Source: Symbiodinium sp. CCMP2592
Taxonomy: Eukaryota; Sar; Dinophyceae; Suessiales; Symbiodiniaceae
Direction: 5' to 3'
NCBI GenBank assembly: GCA_905221615.1
Contig: CAJNDT010006160.1
Coordinates: forward strand, 62,001 to 126,000
DNA: 64,000 bases
A program made the position numbers and the translations under genes. The notes beneath the pieces are model-generated. The model searched no databases. It worked only from the letters and a program-made list of their open reading frames with translations, and was not told the DNA's origin. Of the stretch, positions 31,306 through 40,670 are shown in pieces. Within the stretch, counting starts at the first letter, position 1. Every line of letters starts with the position of its first letter.

Positions 31306-32075
31306 CTCTAATAAAGCCCTAATTGTGGGTATTGGGGTGTATAATAGAGGGTAGTTGGGGCGGCTTCTTAAACCCTAAAGCCTCAACCCCGAACCATAAA
31401 CTCCTAAACGGAGCTCGGTCCCGAAATTCAGCGTTGACGCTTCCGGGTACAGGGAACAATACTCTCCTGCTCTCAATCCCCAACCTAACACCAGCTTTAG
31501 GGCTTTAGGGCTTAGTGTTTAGGTTTTAGGGTTCAGGGTTTAGGGCTTTAGGGTTAAGAAACACAGAGATGGGCCTGTATTCAACCCTAAACCCTAAGCT
31601 GAAGTACCAAAGCGGCTAGGGCCCAGAGCCATGCAGCCATGGAGCCATCACGACACAAACGCCCGAAACCTGAAATCCCAAGTGTTGAGCACCAAAGCCT
31701 TCATACCCCGTTGTCGCAAAGCCGTAAAGCTCTGATCCCGCCACATCAAAGCCCTAAACCCAAAACCCCAAGCCCCTCAACACTAAACCCTAATCACTAC
31801 ACCCCTTAGCCCTAAACCCCCTGGCCCGAAGCCCAATCCTGAATCAAGCCCGAAGTGCCACAACCTAAACCATAATCCCTTCATTAAGCTGCCACATCTA
31901 CTGCTCTGGTTATAATCCTACGATAGTACTCATAGGGGCCCCAGAACAGGCTAGGTTTTGGTTGTTCAAGGTAAAGTCACAACTCTCAGACCCCTAAATC
32001 TGCAAAGCTGCGAGTCACAAAGCCCTAAACATGTCTTAGTGCAGGGTTTAAGGTTTACGGTTTTGGGGCTTTGGG
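31306..32075. other. Degenerate telomere-like DNA, no gene seen
   Basis: Short island near 31900-32010 (minus frame ESCDFTLNNQNLACSGAPMS) is unconvincing. Confidence 0.4.
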
Positions 32076-32083
32076 TTTAAAGG
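32076..32083. repeat. Target-site duplication, downstream copy
   Basis: TTTAAAGG matches 37299-37306. It could extend to TTTAAAGGTTT by sharing Ts with the poly(T). Confidence 0.8.
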
Positions 32084-32159
32084 TTTTTTTTTTTTTTTGA
32101 ACGCCTTTTTCCATCCGCCGGGATAGAATCCTGTAACAGGAAAGCGGTCCCCGAAAACC

Positions 32160-35100
32160 TCAGACGTCACCGTTGATCCTCGAACTTGCCCCTTCACTGC
32201 CATCACCAGACTCATCAGGAATCGTTGCCTGACCCACAGCACCCTCCACGAGACCCGGGCACATCTCCATTCCCTCAGCACCACTCTCGACGAGGTTCTC
32301 CGCAGTCACGATAGCCCCCGGACCCTCTGACACCATATCCCCGGCAGGCACACATAGTCCCCCTTCGTCATGTTCAGCACCCGGAGGGCCATCCCCATCA
32401 AGCTGAGTGTCCTCACGCGCATTCATGACCAGACTTCTCATCTCCGGCGAGCCCACCACAATCACACGTTCATCGAAACCGGCCATGTCAATCGTCTGAG
32501 GAGTCGTGCCATGGAGGTGCTGGAGCGCCAAGAGTTCCATGAACCGCGGGCCGAAGGTCTCAAGGATTTGCACTTCACTGATCCAACCGTCGATCCAGAG
32601 CCCATACACCTTCTCATAGCGGGAGTACTCGACGCAGCCGTGGGCCGGTAGAGGTTGTAGTGGATTGTCCGGTGCCACCCCCGGACCCTTGGGAACATAG
32701 TCTTCTGTTGTAGCAAACTGAGCCTCAAAGTGTTCCAAGAGTTCTGGGCCATACCGATTGACAATCTGGCGCGCATTCAGTGTGCCTTGAACCCATTGAC
32801 GGTAGAGGTCCGCGTACTGGGCATAGGAGACATCAGTCCCTGCATGGGCCGCCTGCTCGGCCAACTCTCGCCTGCGCCTCTTCGTATCCTGTGTGATCTC
32901 GGTCTCAATGTCCTCCTGGTCAACAGCATCTTCCAGATAGAGGTGCACATTGAGGCGCAGAGAACCCTGTTCCGGTACTTCCATGTGCCAGGATCTGGTC
33001 ATCGAAGGTCCGCCTTCACCACAGCCCTTGGAGACAACCCCCTCGACCTTGACAACACACTGGCGGCGAGAGCGTAGAGGCTCACGGTCACACAAGGATT
33101 GCTGAATCTCCCAGGCTTCCCAATCTCTGTAGTTCTCGGCTTGGTGAAGGAGCACAGCGTGCTCCTGTGCCCGCAGCATGAGAACCTCCGTCAATGCCCC
33201 CGGGCACTGCCAGCTGCTGGAAGCGGGCTCACCCGGCGGCGCAGTTGTTGCCTCCGCTTCCTGAACCGCGCGCATCAAGTCCTCATCCCCCAAGCTGTCT
33301 TCGGGCACCGAGTGAACTTCCACATCCAGGTCCGGGACAGACTGCGAGAGGGTCCGAGTCCAATCAGCCATCCACGGATCGACCCCCGGCGAGCACGGCT
33401 GAACGTCCCTGTCAAGCATGACCAGCAGCAAGGCCTCAAGCTGGGCACCCAGGCCAGTCTCCAATCCAGCACCCAGTGTAGCGCGGAGCCTGCCCAGCAA
33501 CTCACCGACATGGGAGCGACGCAAGGCCCCAGTTTGCTCTGCCAGTTCTTTCTGCAAGCGGACCATGAGGCGAGCCCAGTGGTCCTCGGCAGTGTCCCGC
33601 TTGATGTCGGAGTTGAGGGTCTGCATGAGGTTGGATACGTCCTCTTCGACCTCGACAAGGACATCGTCGGACTCGTCAAGGGTAGTAATTTGAAGAGAGG
33701 CTTCATGGCATACTTCGCCCAGCTCAACCATCAAGGCCCTGCGGTAGCTCACCACCGCGATGGACATGATCATACGTTCCTGTTCAGGCCTCCCCCTCAG
33801 GTGTTCCAAGATGGCCCTGTACCTCTGGTCAGAGATGATGGGGCCCCCGTGCTGGACGAGAAGCTCACTGCCAGGCGATTCCGATGTGCCAAGGAGCTGC
33901 CTCCAGGTGTTCATCGCCTCCGTCACGTCGAAGGTACGCGTAGGTGCAGCCGAGGATGACGAGGGCGTAGGAGTAAGCGAGACGGTGGGCCCCGAGCTCG
34001 GAACCGGTGGGAACAGTCCCGGGAAGCGAACACGAGGAACTTCACGACATTCACGGAGGGGTCTTGGCCGATGCCTAGGGTCACGGCGACGACCACCACC
34101 ATGCGAGTCCATAGGCCCAGGCTCAATGCGGACCGGGCGCCTTGCAAGCGCCCGGCGGCGTACATGCGTGTCCCCCCTTGAGTGACCCCGATCTTCAGGA
34201 GGAGGCGGGGGTTCGCCACTTCCACGTCCACGGTCCCTGGACCGAGATTTTGCATTCCTGCGGGTCCCTTTTCTCGACATCATGAAACTGCTGACATCCG
34301 ATTGCAGGCCCTCCTCAGAGTCTGTGCCGTCTTGCCAGCCGCTCCAGTCCTCATTGACCCTCCACGGTTGCCGGTCGCGGCGGTGTGGCGACCTGGACCT
34401 GGATAAAGCCCTCCTTTCAGACTCCTCCCCCACGTAATGCTCCGGGGAGAACTCGACATTGCAGTAGCCACGATCTGCCAAGTACCTTTCATGCCTCTGG
34501 TTCCACATCGCCGTGGGGCACAGCCTCCAGAGCCACCTCTCCTTCATGAAGTCAAAGATGCCCCGGACTGCCGTCTGCCATTCAGCTTCATCAGGAACGC
34601 CGCTGGCACGTGTGAGTGCGTTCTGGTAGGGGACATAGGTGTCCATGCGATACCTCAAGCCGTTGATGTAGCGCGACATCTCGTTTACCAGTCGCTGATC
34701 CCCGGAGTTCAGGAAGAGGTCCTCCAGCCAGAGTGCCATAGTTGGTCCATGAGCTCCCCGGTTGGCAAGCTTTTCCAGGATGTCAGCCTGGTCCAGGAAC
34801 CAGTCAGGGTTCACACGTCCGTCCCAAAGTTCATCAAAACCCCGTGGGCGCAGAGGACCAAGGACAACCACCAAGTGCCCAAGGGTGATGAGGCTGGAGT
34901 CGTCCTCATCCGTATCCAGCCGCGGAATCATACCCGTCCCGTGCTCGACCTCCGCGGCAGGCTCAACCCCCGAGTTTCCAGAAGAAGTGGCGAGGTCCGC
35001 TGCAGTGGACCACGTACCATTTGGCCACACATGGACTGCATGAAAGATACCGAAAGGCAAAGAGCTTCCAGGGGTCGTCTCAGCAGGGACAGTAGCAAGC

Positions 35101-35687
35101 TCGCTCTGAGGTACCAGGTTTGTGAGGCTGGCCAGGACCATGTTCGCCCAGTCCTTGCATTCACCCTCCTCGTCAGCAGTCACCTCTCGCACGTTTTGGC
35201 CATCGGAGTCCCCGAGGATCAAGGGGACATACTCACGTGCAGCACGGCATATCGAAGGATGAGCAACCCTGAGTAGGTCCCGGAGATGCAAGGCGGCACA
35301 TTTGTGTTTGCCACCGGCCTGAAGCTCCAGGAAACGCTCTCGTGCCCTGGTGAACCAACCCGTCGGCTGAGCTCGCGAGGAAACAGAACCCTGCATCCAG
35401 GACGTCTCATCCGACACAGAGAGGTCCTCAGTCCAGCGGTCACATAGTGCAGAAGTCGTGACATGGAGGGGGCGCAGGAAGTACAGCTCCCGCCGAGTAC
35501 GGTCACGATCCGGAGAATCAGGTAGAGGAAGGGGTAGGTCAGGGGCCATACTCATGGCAGGCAAAGTTCGAGGAAAACGATATGAAGAGAGCACCTCAGT
35601 CACCGCAGCCCCGCCATCAAGGCCCGAGGCTGCCAGCATCCATATTAGACGCACCATGAGGCAAAAGCGAAAGAAAAGGACGCCCAT
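32160..35687 (-). CDS. Large dinoflagellate retroelement ORF with SR-rich segment
   Basis: 1,175 aa from the first ATG; a GTG nine bases upstream is ignored. Residues about 1-24 are a hydrophobic segment (MGVLFFRFCLMVRLIWMLAA). Residues about 430-540 are rich in Arg-Ser and Arg-Asp (SRSRSPHRRDR; RNAKSRSRDRGRG). The C-terminal third carries two copies of a motif of about 33 residues, YADLYRQWVQGTLNARQIVN and YEKVYGLWIDGWISEVQILE, each followed by a (Y/F)G...LE/ME...AQ/LQ pattern. I recall similar ORFs next to dinoflagellate retroelements. The role is unknown: RNA binding is plausible from the SR region, and a membrane or targeting role from the N-terminus. The frame is intact over 3.5 kb, so the copy is young or constrained. 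It lies downstream of ORF1 in the same copied transcript. Confidence 0.75.
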   Translation of the reverse strand: MGVLFFRFCLMVRLIWMLAASGLDGGAAVTEVLSSYRFPRTLPAMSMAPDLPLPLPDSPDRDRTRRELYFLRPLHVTTSALCDRWTEDLSVSDETSWMQGSVSSRAQPTGWFTRARERFLELQAGGKHKCAALHLRDLLRVAHPSICRAAREYVPLILGDSDGQNVREVTADEEGECKDWANMVLASLTNLVPQSELATVPAETTPGSSLPFGIFHAVHVWPNGTWSTAADLATSSGNSGVEPAAEVEHGTGMIPRLDTDEDDSSLITLGHLVVVLGPLRPRGFDELWDGRVNPDWFLDQADILEKLANRGAHGPTMALWLEDLFLNSGDQRLVNEMSRYINGLRYRMDTYVPYQNALTRASGVPDEAEWQTAVRGIFDFMKERWLWRLCPTAMWNQRHERYLADRGYCNVEFSPEHYVGEESERRALSRSRSPHRRDRQPWRVNEDWSGWQDGTDSEEGLQSDVSSFMMSRKGTRRNAKSRSRDRGRGSGEPPPPPEDRGHSRGDTHVRRRALARRPVRIEPGPMDSHGGGRRRDPRHRPRPLRECREVPRVRFPGLFPPVPSSGPTVSLTPTPSSSSAAPTRTFDVTEAMNTWRQLLGTSESPGSELLVQHGGPIISDQRYRAILEHLRGRPEQERMIMSIAVVSYRRALMVELGEVCHEASLQITTLDESDDVLVEVEEDVSNLMQTLNSDIKRDTAEDHWARLMVRLQKELAEQTGALRRSHVGELLGRLRATLGAGLETGLGAQLEALLLVMLDRDVQPCSPGVDPWMADWTRTLSQSVPDLDVEVHSVPEDSLGDEDLMRAVQEAEATTAPPGEPASSSWQCPGALTEVLMLRAQEHAVLLHQAENYRDWEAWEIQQSLCDREPLRSRRQCVVKVEGVVSKGCGEGGPSMTRSWHMEVPEQGSLRLNVHLYLEDAVDQEDIETEITQDTKRRRRELAEQAAHAGTDVSYAQYADLYRQWVQGTLNARQIVNRYGPELLEHFEAQFATTEDYVPKGPGVAPDNPLQPLPAHGCVEYSRYEKVYGLWIDGWISEVQILETFGPRFMELLALQHLHGTTPQTIDMAGFDERVIVVGSPEMRSLVMNAREDTQLDGDGPPGAEHDEGGLCVPAGDMVSEGPGAIVTAENLVESGAEGMEMCPGLVEGAVGQATIPDESGDGSEGASSRINGDV

Positions 35688-35815
35688 GGCGCCCACAGCG
35701 GCTCAGGGAGTCGTGAAGTATGCCACAAACTCGAGCGCTCATGCAATCAGGCAGAAACCTTCATCAGCGAACCCTCGAGACATGGAGCACATCTACTGTA
35801 CAGGACTACCGAACC

Positions 35816-36128
35816 CTACGGCGTGTTGTGTATGCTCAGTTGGCGACCGGACGACCACGGTAGATCCATGTTGTTGATCCACGTTTGCTCCCTGGTTTGC
35901 CAAACCACCCTGTCCTGTGCCACCTGTCGCCATGATGCTCCCGCTGCCTTGTCCAGGCTTTGTTCGAGAAGAGTGAGTCTAGCGCGAACCTTTTTCCAGT
36001 TGCGAAGGTGCCGCATCCCTCAGTAGCTGTGGAAGGTCTTGGACCTCCACACCGCCCAAGTTCCAACCGAAGATTCTGAGCTGACTGTCAGCCTCCTCAG
36101 CCACAGCAACAGGTGAATCCAAAAGGAG
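35816..36128 (-). pseudogene. Scar of a deleted LINE ORF2
   Basis: Right after ORF1 on the minus strand, one frame reads ADSQLRIFGWNLGGVEVQDL. This resembles the start of an apurinic-type endonuclease domain (strand ending in W-N-x-G-G). Within about 20 codons another frame takes over, SWRQVAQDRVVWQTREQTWI NNMDLPWSSGRQLS, then TAG. That part resembles the extreme C-terminus of dinoflagellate reverse transcriptase ORFs as I recall them. The whole catalytic middle is missing, so this looks like an internal deletion of ORF2. The C-terminal match is from memory and is the weaker half. Confidence 0.5.
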
Positions 36129-37094
36129 TCAGCGACGAGAGTCTTCAAGAGCCTTCCAGACGTCCTTCTCCTTCTGCTTGAGTTCCTTTGAGAGGAGCTT
36201 GACCGAAATCCATGGTTTGGCCTCCTGATCCTCGTTTACCAGCACGCCACGCATATCCGTGCCCGGGGGGACCGGAAGGTCCGAGGAGCCAAGTAGGGTG
36301 TCCTCAAGCCACACCGAGCCACTCTGCCACTCGATGTCCAGGTTGGCAACCTGGTCCGCCTTCATCTCCGAGACCACACGTTTGATCCACCCCGCGTGTG
36401 CTCCTTTGGCCCGTTCCGCTTTTGTTTTTGAAAAGCTGCACCATGCTCGACCTCCTCCTTTGATCTCCAGGCCGCCCTTGGCAAAGGCAATGACAATCTT
36501 GTGCATGCGCGAGCGCATATCCGCAAATGACTCGTGAGCCCGTTGCTTGAAGCTGCTAAGCGCCATGGATCGACGAGCACCCGTGGTGAAGGGGTCCGAA
36601 TCAAGCAAATCCGAGACCTGGAGCGAGGAGAGAAGGCCGGCGAGATCGTCCAGGATGATTTTGCGACGCGTCTCACGCGCCCATCCCCCATACACCAAGG
36701 TCCTGGCACGCCTGTCAGCATCATCACGGCCGCCCCCGACAGGCTCTCCAGCACGATCACGGCGGAGGAGCTCCTCGATCTGCTTCTCAAGTGCACCGAC
36801 CCTGTCATCAATGCCTGAGACCCTGCCCTCGAACTCCCCCAGCTTGGAGTCAAGACTCTTTTCCATCCTGAGGAACGCCTTGTCAACCGAAGACTGGTTA
36901 CTCTCCTGAAGCTGCTTCGTCTGCTCCAGGAGGATCGCCCGAAGATCCGAGAGAGTCACGGCCTGATCACCATTTGCAGCTCGGGCTACCTTGGCAGGAC
37001 TTCGCCCTCCATCTTCGTCATCCGAACTTGCAGGGATGGATACGTTCTCACCGGGCATGGGTTCCTGCCTTTTACGCCCTCCTCTGCCCGCCAT
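36129..37094 (-). CDS. LINE ORF1-like nucleic-acid-binding protein
   Basis: 321 aa, ATG start. Residues about 1-40 are basic and disordered. Residues about 45-115 form a heptad-rich coiled coil (LRAILLEQTKQLQESNQSSV ... GRVSGIDDRVGALEKQIEEL), as expected for trimerising ORF1 proteins. Residues about 125-235 (RTLVYGGWARETRRKIILDD ... FADMRSRMHKIVIAFAKGGL) have an RRM-like beta-alpha pattern, followed by KTKAERAKGAHAGWIKR. I recall this arrangement (coiled coil, FGGW/YGGW strand, KSKxER...W) in Symbiodinium LINE ORF1 proteins. Likely role: RNA binding and chaperoning of the element transcript. First cistron after the spliced leader. Intact. Confidence 0.8.
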   Translation of the reverse strand: MAGRGGRKRQEPMPGENVSIPASSDDEDGGRSPAKVARAANGDQAVTLSDLRAILLEQTKQLQESNQSSVDKAFLRMEKSLDSKLGEFEGRVSGIDDRVGALEKQIEELLRRDRAGEPVGGGRDDADRRARTLVYGGWARETRRKIILDDLAGLLSSLQVSDLLDSDPFTTGARRSMALSSFKQRAHESFADMRSRMHKIVIAFAKGGLEIKGGGRAWCSFSKTKAERAKGAHAGWIKRVVSEMKADQVANLDIEWQSGSVWLEDTLLGSSDLPVPPGTDMRGVLVNEDQEAKPWISVKLLSKELKQKEKDVWKALEDSRR

Positions 37095-37267
37095 ACCCTG
37101 CCGTCACAGCCCTCAGAATCGTGTAGCCGGAAAACACCAGGGACCGCACGAACCGCCAACTGCGCGCTAAAGCCGGGGATCCACTCCTTGTCAATGAACC
37201 CGCGAAACGTGGCCTGAAGCGCCGTCGGCCGACGAAGGGCAGACAGGGAGCACACACTCACCTCGGC

Positions 37268-37298
37268 CTTGAGCCAAAATGGCTTGAGCCAAAATGGC
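37268..37298 (-). other. Two tandem dinoflagellate spliced-leader relics
   Basis: On the minus strand the sequence reads AGCCATTTTGGCTCAAG followed directly by CCATTTTGGCTCAAG. The dinoflagellate leader ends in GCCATTTTGGCTCAAG. Two in tandem imply that a copy already carrying a relic was transcribed, trans-spliced again within the relic, and re-integrated. Strongest taxonomic marker in the window. Confidence 0.92.
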
Positions 37299-37306
37299 TT
37301 TAAAGG
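37299..37306. repeat. Target-site duplication, upstream copy
   Basis: TTTAAAGG, followed by TTTAGGG-like DNA. Confidence 0.8.
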
Positions 37307-37457
37307 TTTAGGGTTAAGGGGTCTAGGGTTTAGGGTTTCGGGTTGTGGGTTTAGGGTGTATACGGAGGGGTTCAGGATTCAGTTTAGGGGTCCGACAACC
37401 CGCGCCTTGACCCCACCCCAGACCGGCTAGAAGGCCGGAACACCTCCGAAGATAGAC

Positions 37458-37567
37458 TATGTGGGTGGTTGTCAAAATTGTGGTCCCTTTGTGGGAACCG
37501 TAACTATTAGGTGCCGTATTAAAATAGGGACCCAAGAAGGTACCCTAATTTTGACAACCACCCATGT
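37458..37567. mobile_element. MITE family D copy 3
   Basis: TGGGTGGTTGTCAAAATTGT...AATTTTGACAACCACCCA. Confidence 0.9.
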
Positions 37568-37809
37568 GAAGCCGCACAGCCCTGCCCCTTCAAGCCCCCA
37601 CACCCCAATGCCTCAGAGCTGCAAGTGCGGTCGACCAGAAATACAAGCAACATTTTTCGTAACCCCTGGGGTTCATACGAGATAAAACGGAGTATCATTC
37701 CCAAGCAACAATCTTTGATCCCATGGAAAACCGAAAAGCCAAGGCCCTCAACCCCGAAGCCCCCCCCCCCAACAAAAAAAAAAGCCTGAAGACCAAAAAG
37801 CCGACTCAC

Positions 37810-37889
37810 CTCGGGAGCTGCGATGAAGGCATCAGGGCGGTCAGCCGAAGGCATCAGCAGCCGCTGTGCAGGGCACAGGGTCAAAGCAC
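37810..37889 (-). CDS. Candidate exon with canonical donor, 26 codons
   Basis: Minus strand. GCCGCAG| acceptor, two bases, ALTLCPAQRLLMPSADRPDA FIAAPE, then GAG|GTGAGT, a textbook donor. 80 nt, phase consistent. Function unknown. Confidence 0.55.
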
Positions 37890-38164
37890 CTGCGGCGCTT
37901 TAGGGCGGCGGGGCTTTGCGGCTGTAGGGATTTGAAGTCTTGCGGGTTTCATTGTTTCAGTGCTTCGGGATCTTAGGGTCTGTGGTGTTGGGATATGGGC
38001 TCCTACTATTTAAACCCCAATGATAAGCCCCAATATAGTTAAACCCGAATAGACCCTGCATATTGCGCCCTACTGAACCCCCAACAAACCCCACTCCTAA
38101 ACCCTAAGCCCTAAACCCTGTAAACACTAAACCCTGAACCCCAAACCCTAAACCGGAATCCCAC

Positions 38165-38234
38165 TTGCCAGAGCACTGATCAGCATCAGAAGCGCCGATC
38201 GCTGCTGCTCAAGGACTGGCGACACCTGAAGTCT
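38165..38234 (-). CDS. Candidate exon, 23 codons
   Basis: Minus strand. CATGCAG| acceptor, RLQVSPVLEQQRSALLMLIS ALA, then A|GTGGGA donor. 70 nt, phase consistent. Amphipathic helix. Confidence 0.5.
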
Positions 38235-38539
38235 CTGCATGGGTTGAGGGTGTAGGGTTCTACAAGGGTTCCATAAGGTTCTGCCAGGTTTCGATAAAGT
38301 CCCCATAAGCGTTATCAGGTGAGCTATACGGGTTGGATGAGGGCTCCTAACACCTTAAGATTCTGCAATCTTGAACCCATGAGCCTCAAAACTGAAACTG
38401 CTCGACCGCAAAGCACCACCACAATCGAGACCTTGGTACAAACCCCAAGGGGTCATCGCCTGTGGTAGCTGGGATGGCGAGAAAGGCTTGGGGCGAAGGG
38501 TGGGTTAGCGGCTGGAGTTTAGGGCTTAAGGTTATGGCT

Positions 38540-38582
38540 TAGGGTTCGGGGTTTAGGGTTTAGGGTTTAGGGTTTAGGGCTT
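38540..38582. repeat. Telomere-like array (TTTAGGG)n
   Basis: About five units. Confidence 0.9.
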
Positions 38583-38952
38583 AGGGTTTGGGGTTTAGGA
38601 CCCTAATCATCAGAGCCCTAAGGCATGAACGAAAAACACTCTTCTCCAATTCTCGTTCTCGGCATACTCCTTCATGACCCTGGGGTGCAGAGTCCTGGAC
38701 CCCAATCCCGGAGACTCCAAAAGCCCGTAAGATCAAAACATTTGGCATCTCTCTGAACCCCTTTTCCGTCCGCGCCCTTAGAACCAAAATACCAGTAGAA
38801 ACTTTTAACAACCCCTTGGAGTTAACTCTCAAGCTAACCCGACTCCAAACTTGGGATTTTGGGTCGGGGCCCGCCTGGCCCGATGCGCGGGCGAAGGGGC
38901 TCACCTCGCCAGCTTTGCACTGAGTTCGAGCTCGTGCCCGCTTGATGTATGG

Positions 38953-39045
38953 ACTTACCTTTGGTTAGTAGGGAATGAAGGAATGGGGTACAACTATAGC
39001 TACTATTACTACCATTCTTCCATTCCCTACTAACCAAAGGTGAGT
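38953..39045. mobile_element. MITE family I copy 1
   Basis: ACTTACCTTTGGTTAGTAGG...CCTACTAACCAAAGGTGAGT. Both ends carry a GGTRAGT donor-like motif pointing outward. Confidence 0.85.
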
Positions 39046-39163
39046 GGAGTTGAAGGTGCAGAGTTTAGGGTGTAGGGCCCAGTGTAGGGTTCAGGGTTTA
39101 GGTTGTGGAGTTCCGAGTTTGGGGCTTAGGCTTCGGGGTTGGGGATGTGGGGTTTAGGTTTTG

Positions 39164-39420
39164 GGAACCTAGAGGCTGTGGACAAAGGCGTGGTGGGATT
39201 GGGCGGTGTTAGTGCTTGTGCTTGGAGCTTCATGGGTAGTCCTAAATGGAGTTATAAGTCCTATAAGTATAGCTACCCTACCTGTAAAACCCATGAACCT
39301 CCAAGTGGTGTCTGGCTTGGGCTTGGATGCTCCATCGGGTAGCTTCAGGACCTGGTCGAGCGATTCAGAAGTGCTCCATCATCATATTGAATTCCCGAAA
39401 TCCTGCAGCCTCGAAAGTTC
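39164..39420 (+). CDS. Candidate exons flanking MITE B5
   Basis: Plus strand. AACCTAG| acceptor, then AVDKGVVGLGGVSA. The MITE is read as a GT-AG intron (GCTT|GTGCTTGG...CTCCAAG|TGG). It is followed in frame by LVSGLGLDAPSGSFRTWSSD SEVLHHHIEFP. The 3' end is unclear. Confidence 0.35.
39218..39307. mobile_element. MITE family B copy (candidate introner)
   Basis: CTTGGAGCTTCATGGGTAGT...ACCCATGAACCTCCAAG. Confidence 0.8.
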
Positions 39421-39542
39421 ATCCCCGAATTCTAAAGCGGCACCGAAGTTCCCTAAAACTTAAAATCTCGAAACCCTAGATCAGGAGCTTAGAGCGTCGA
39501 ACTCTTGTGAGACGAGGATACACCAGGGGCCTGAGCAATTAG

Positions 39543-39682
39543 ATCCTTGCCCCCGAGAGGATTTCGGCCTTGGGCAGGGCGAACACCCTTTTGATGAGCC
39601 TCTTGGGAAGCTTCCTACCTCCGGAAGGAAGTCGAACCACCAAATCTGCTTGCAGTGGCCCGACAGAAGCCCAAAACATCTG
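39543..39682 (-). CDS. Candidate exon, basic protein
   Basis: Minus strand. GGGGGTAG|G acceptor, QMFWASVGPLQADLVVRLPS GGRKLPKRLIKRVFALPKAE ILSGARI, ending at TAA or a GA donor just before it. Another frame is open but less protein-like. Confidence 0.45.
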
Positions 39683-39782
39683 CCTACCCCCTCTTTGTGG
39701 GCACAGGGTGCAAGGTTTAAGGGCACTCTAGCCCTATTTTGAACCCACTTCACCAACACCGCTATACTCTATGCCCTCTTGA

Positions 39783-39865
39783 TGGGAGGCCAAAAGGGGG
39801 GTTTAAGAGTCTTGGGGTAGACTAAACCTATGGGCTATGGGGCTAAAACCCCTTTTGGCCTCCTA
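39783..39865. repeat. Palindromic element
   Basis: GGGAGGCCAAAAGGGGGGTT faces ACCCCTTTTGGCCTCC. MITE-like, single copy. Confidence 0.75.
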
Positions 39866-40084
39866 TGCCCTATGCCTGCACCAAAGGCCCGGCTTCTCTT
39901 CTTTGCCAGACTCGAGTTCTTTCGTCTGTCATGGGAGTTGCTCAGGATTTAAGACTCCTTATAGCTTATAGGTCCCTTAATCATAGGAGCCCGTATAGCT
40001 TCCTTTGGAGCCCGTATAGATCCGTTTAAAGGAGCCGAAGGGTAGGGTTTCCCCACATTTTAAACCTCCCGTCCCCTAAATCCA

Positions 40085-40205
40085 GATCGTAACCCCGTCA
40101 ATGCATCGCTTTGGCCAGGTCACTGCGTTTCTGGGCCGGAACTCTGCAAAACCGGTGCCACTCTGCCTGCCAGAAGGGCCGACAGCTCTTGAGTTCACAG
40201 GGCTT
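40085..40205. other. Coding-like island, strand unresolved
   Basis: Plus: MHRFGQVTAFLGRNSAKPVP LCLPEG. Minus: CRPFWQAEWHRFCRVPAQKR SDLAKAMH. Both open; I cannot choose. Confidence 0.3.
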
Positions 40206-40368
40206 GAGGCATAGTCTCCACCTGGATTTATGTTTTGGGGCCGAGGGGCGTTGGCGGCCTAAACCCTAAACCCCAAACCCTAAACTCCAAACCCCGAAGG
40301 GTTTGCGTTTTGGCGTTGGGCCGTGGGGTTGCGCGGTCCTTTCGATCTGGCATTAGTCCGAGAGTCCC

Positions 40369-40468
40369 ACGGTTGATGATATAAATCCTGCATTACTCTA
40401 AGGACCCTAAACTATGGGAATTATGGCATATTCCTTATGGGTAATGCAGGATTTATACCATCAACCGC
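40369..40468. mobile_element. MITE family A copy 5
   Basis: CGGTTGATGATATAAATCCT...AGGATTTATACCATCAACCG. Confidence 0.9.
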
Positions 40469-40625
40469 AGAACCCAGACGCCTGGGCTCTGAGGACCAAA
40501 CCTTAAACACCAAACCCTCCAAAGATCAGGGACCTAAAACCCCACCCTTAAACTGGAATAGGTCTAACAGGGTTCAGGGGTTTTTGCTTAGGGCTTGGGC
40601 TCACAGTTTAGGGTTCAAGTAACAC

Positions 40626-40670
40626 CTGCTCCTACCCTAAACCCTAAACCCTAAACCCTAAACCCTACAC
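40626..40670 (-). repeat. Telomere-repeat tract in intron position
   Basis: 45 bp that read on the minus strand as GTGTAGGG, then TTTAGGG repeats, then AGGAGCAG. It begins with GT and ends with CAG. The 12-bp sequence ACACCTGCTCCT (plus strand) occurs at 40622-40633 and again at 40667-40678. The two copies supply the donor context and the acceptor context. Confidence 0.7.

Larger units (their letters stand above)
32084..37298 (-). mobile_element. Spliced-leader-tagged, polyadenylated retrocopy (retroelement 1)
   Basis: About 5.2 kb bounded by a TTTAAAGG duplication. On the minus strand it starts with two spliced-leader relics, carries ORF1 and a 1,175-aa ORF, and ends in A15 (T15 at 32084-32098). 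This is the structure of a mature trans-spliced mRNA copied back into the genome by target-primed reverse transcription. It has no reverse transcriptase of its own, so it was mobilised in trans. Its 3' tail (GCGGATGGAAAAAGG) resembles those at 44111 and 62946. Confidence 0.85.

Noticed and set aside
32370-35877. Many plus-strand open frames of 75-286 aa
   Set aside because: Antisense shadows of the intact 1,175-aa minus-strand ORF in GC-rich sequence.
37268-37298. Functional spliced-leader RNA gene
   Set aside because: No donor GT or Sm site follows the leader; the two copies abut an ORF and lie just inside a target duplication, so they are relics.
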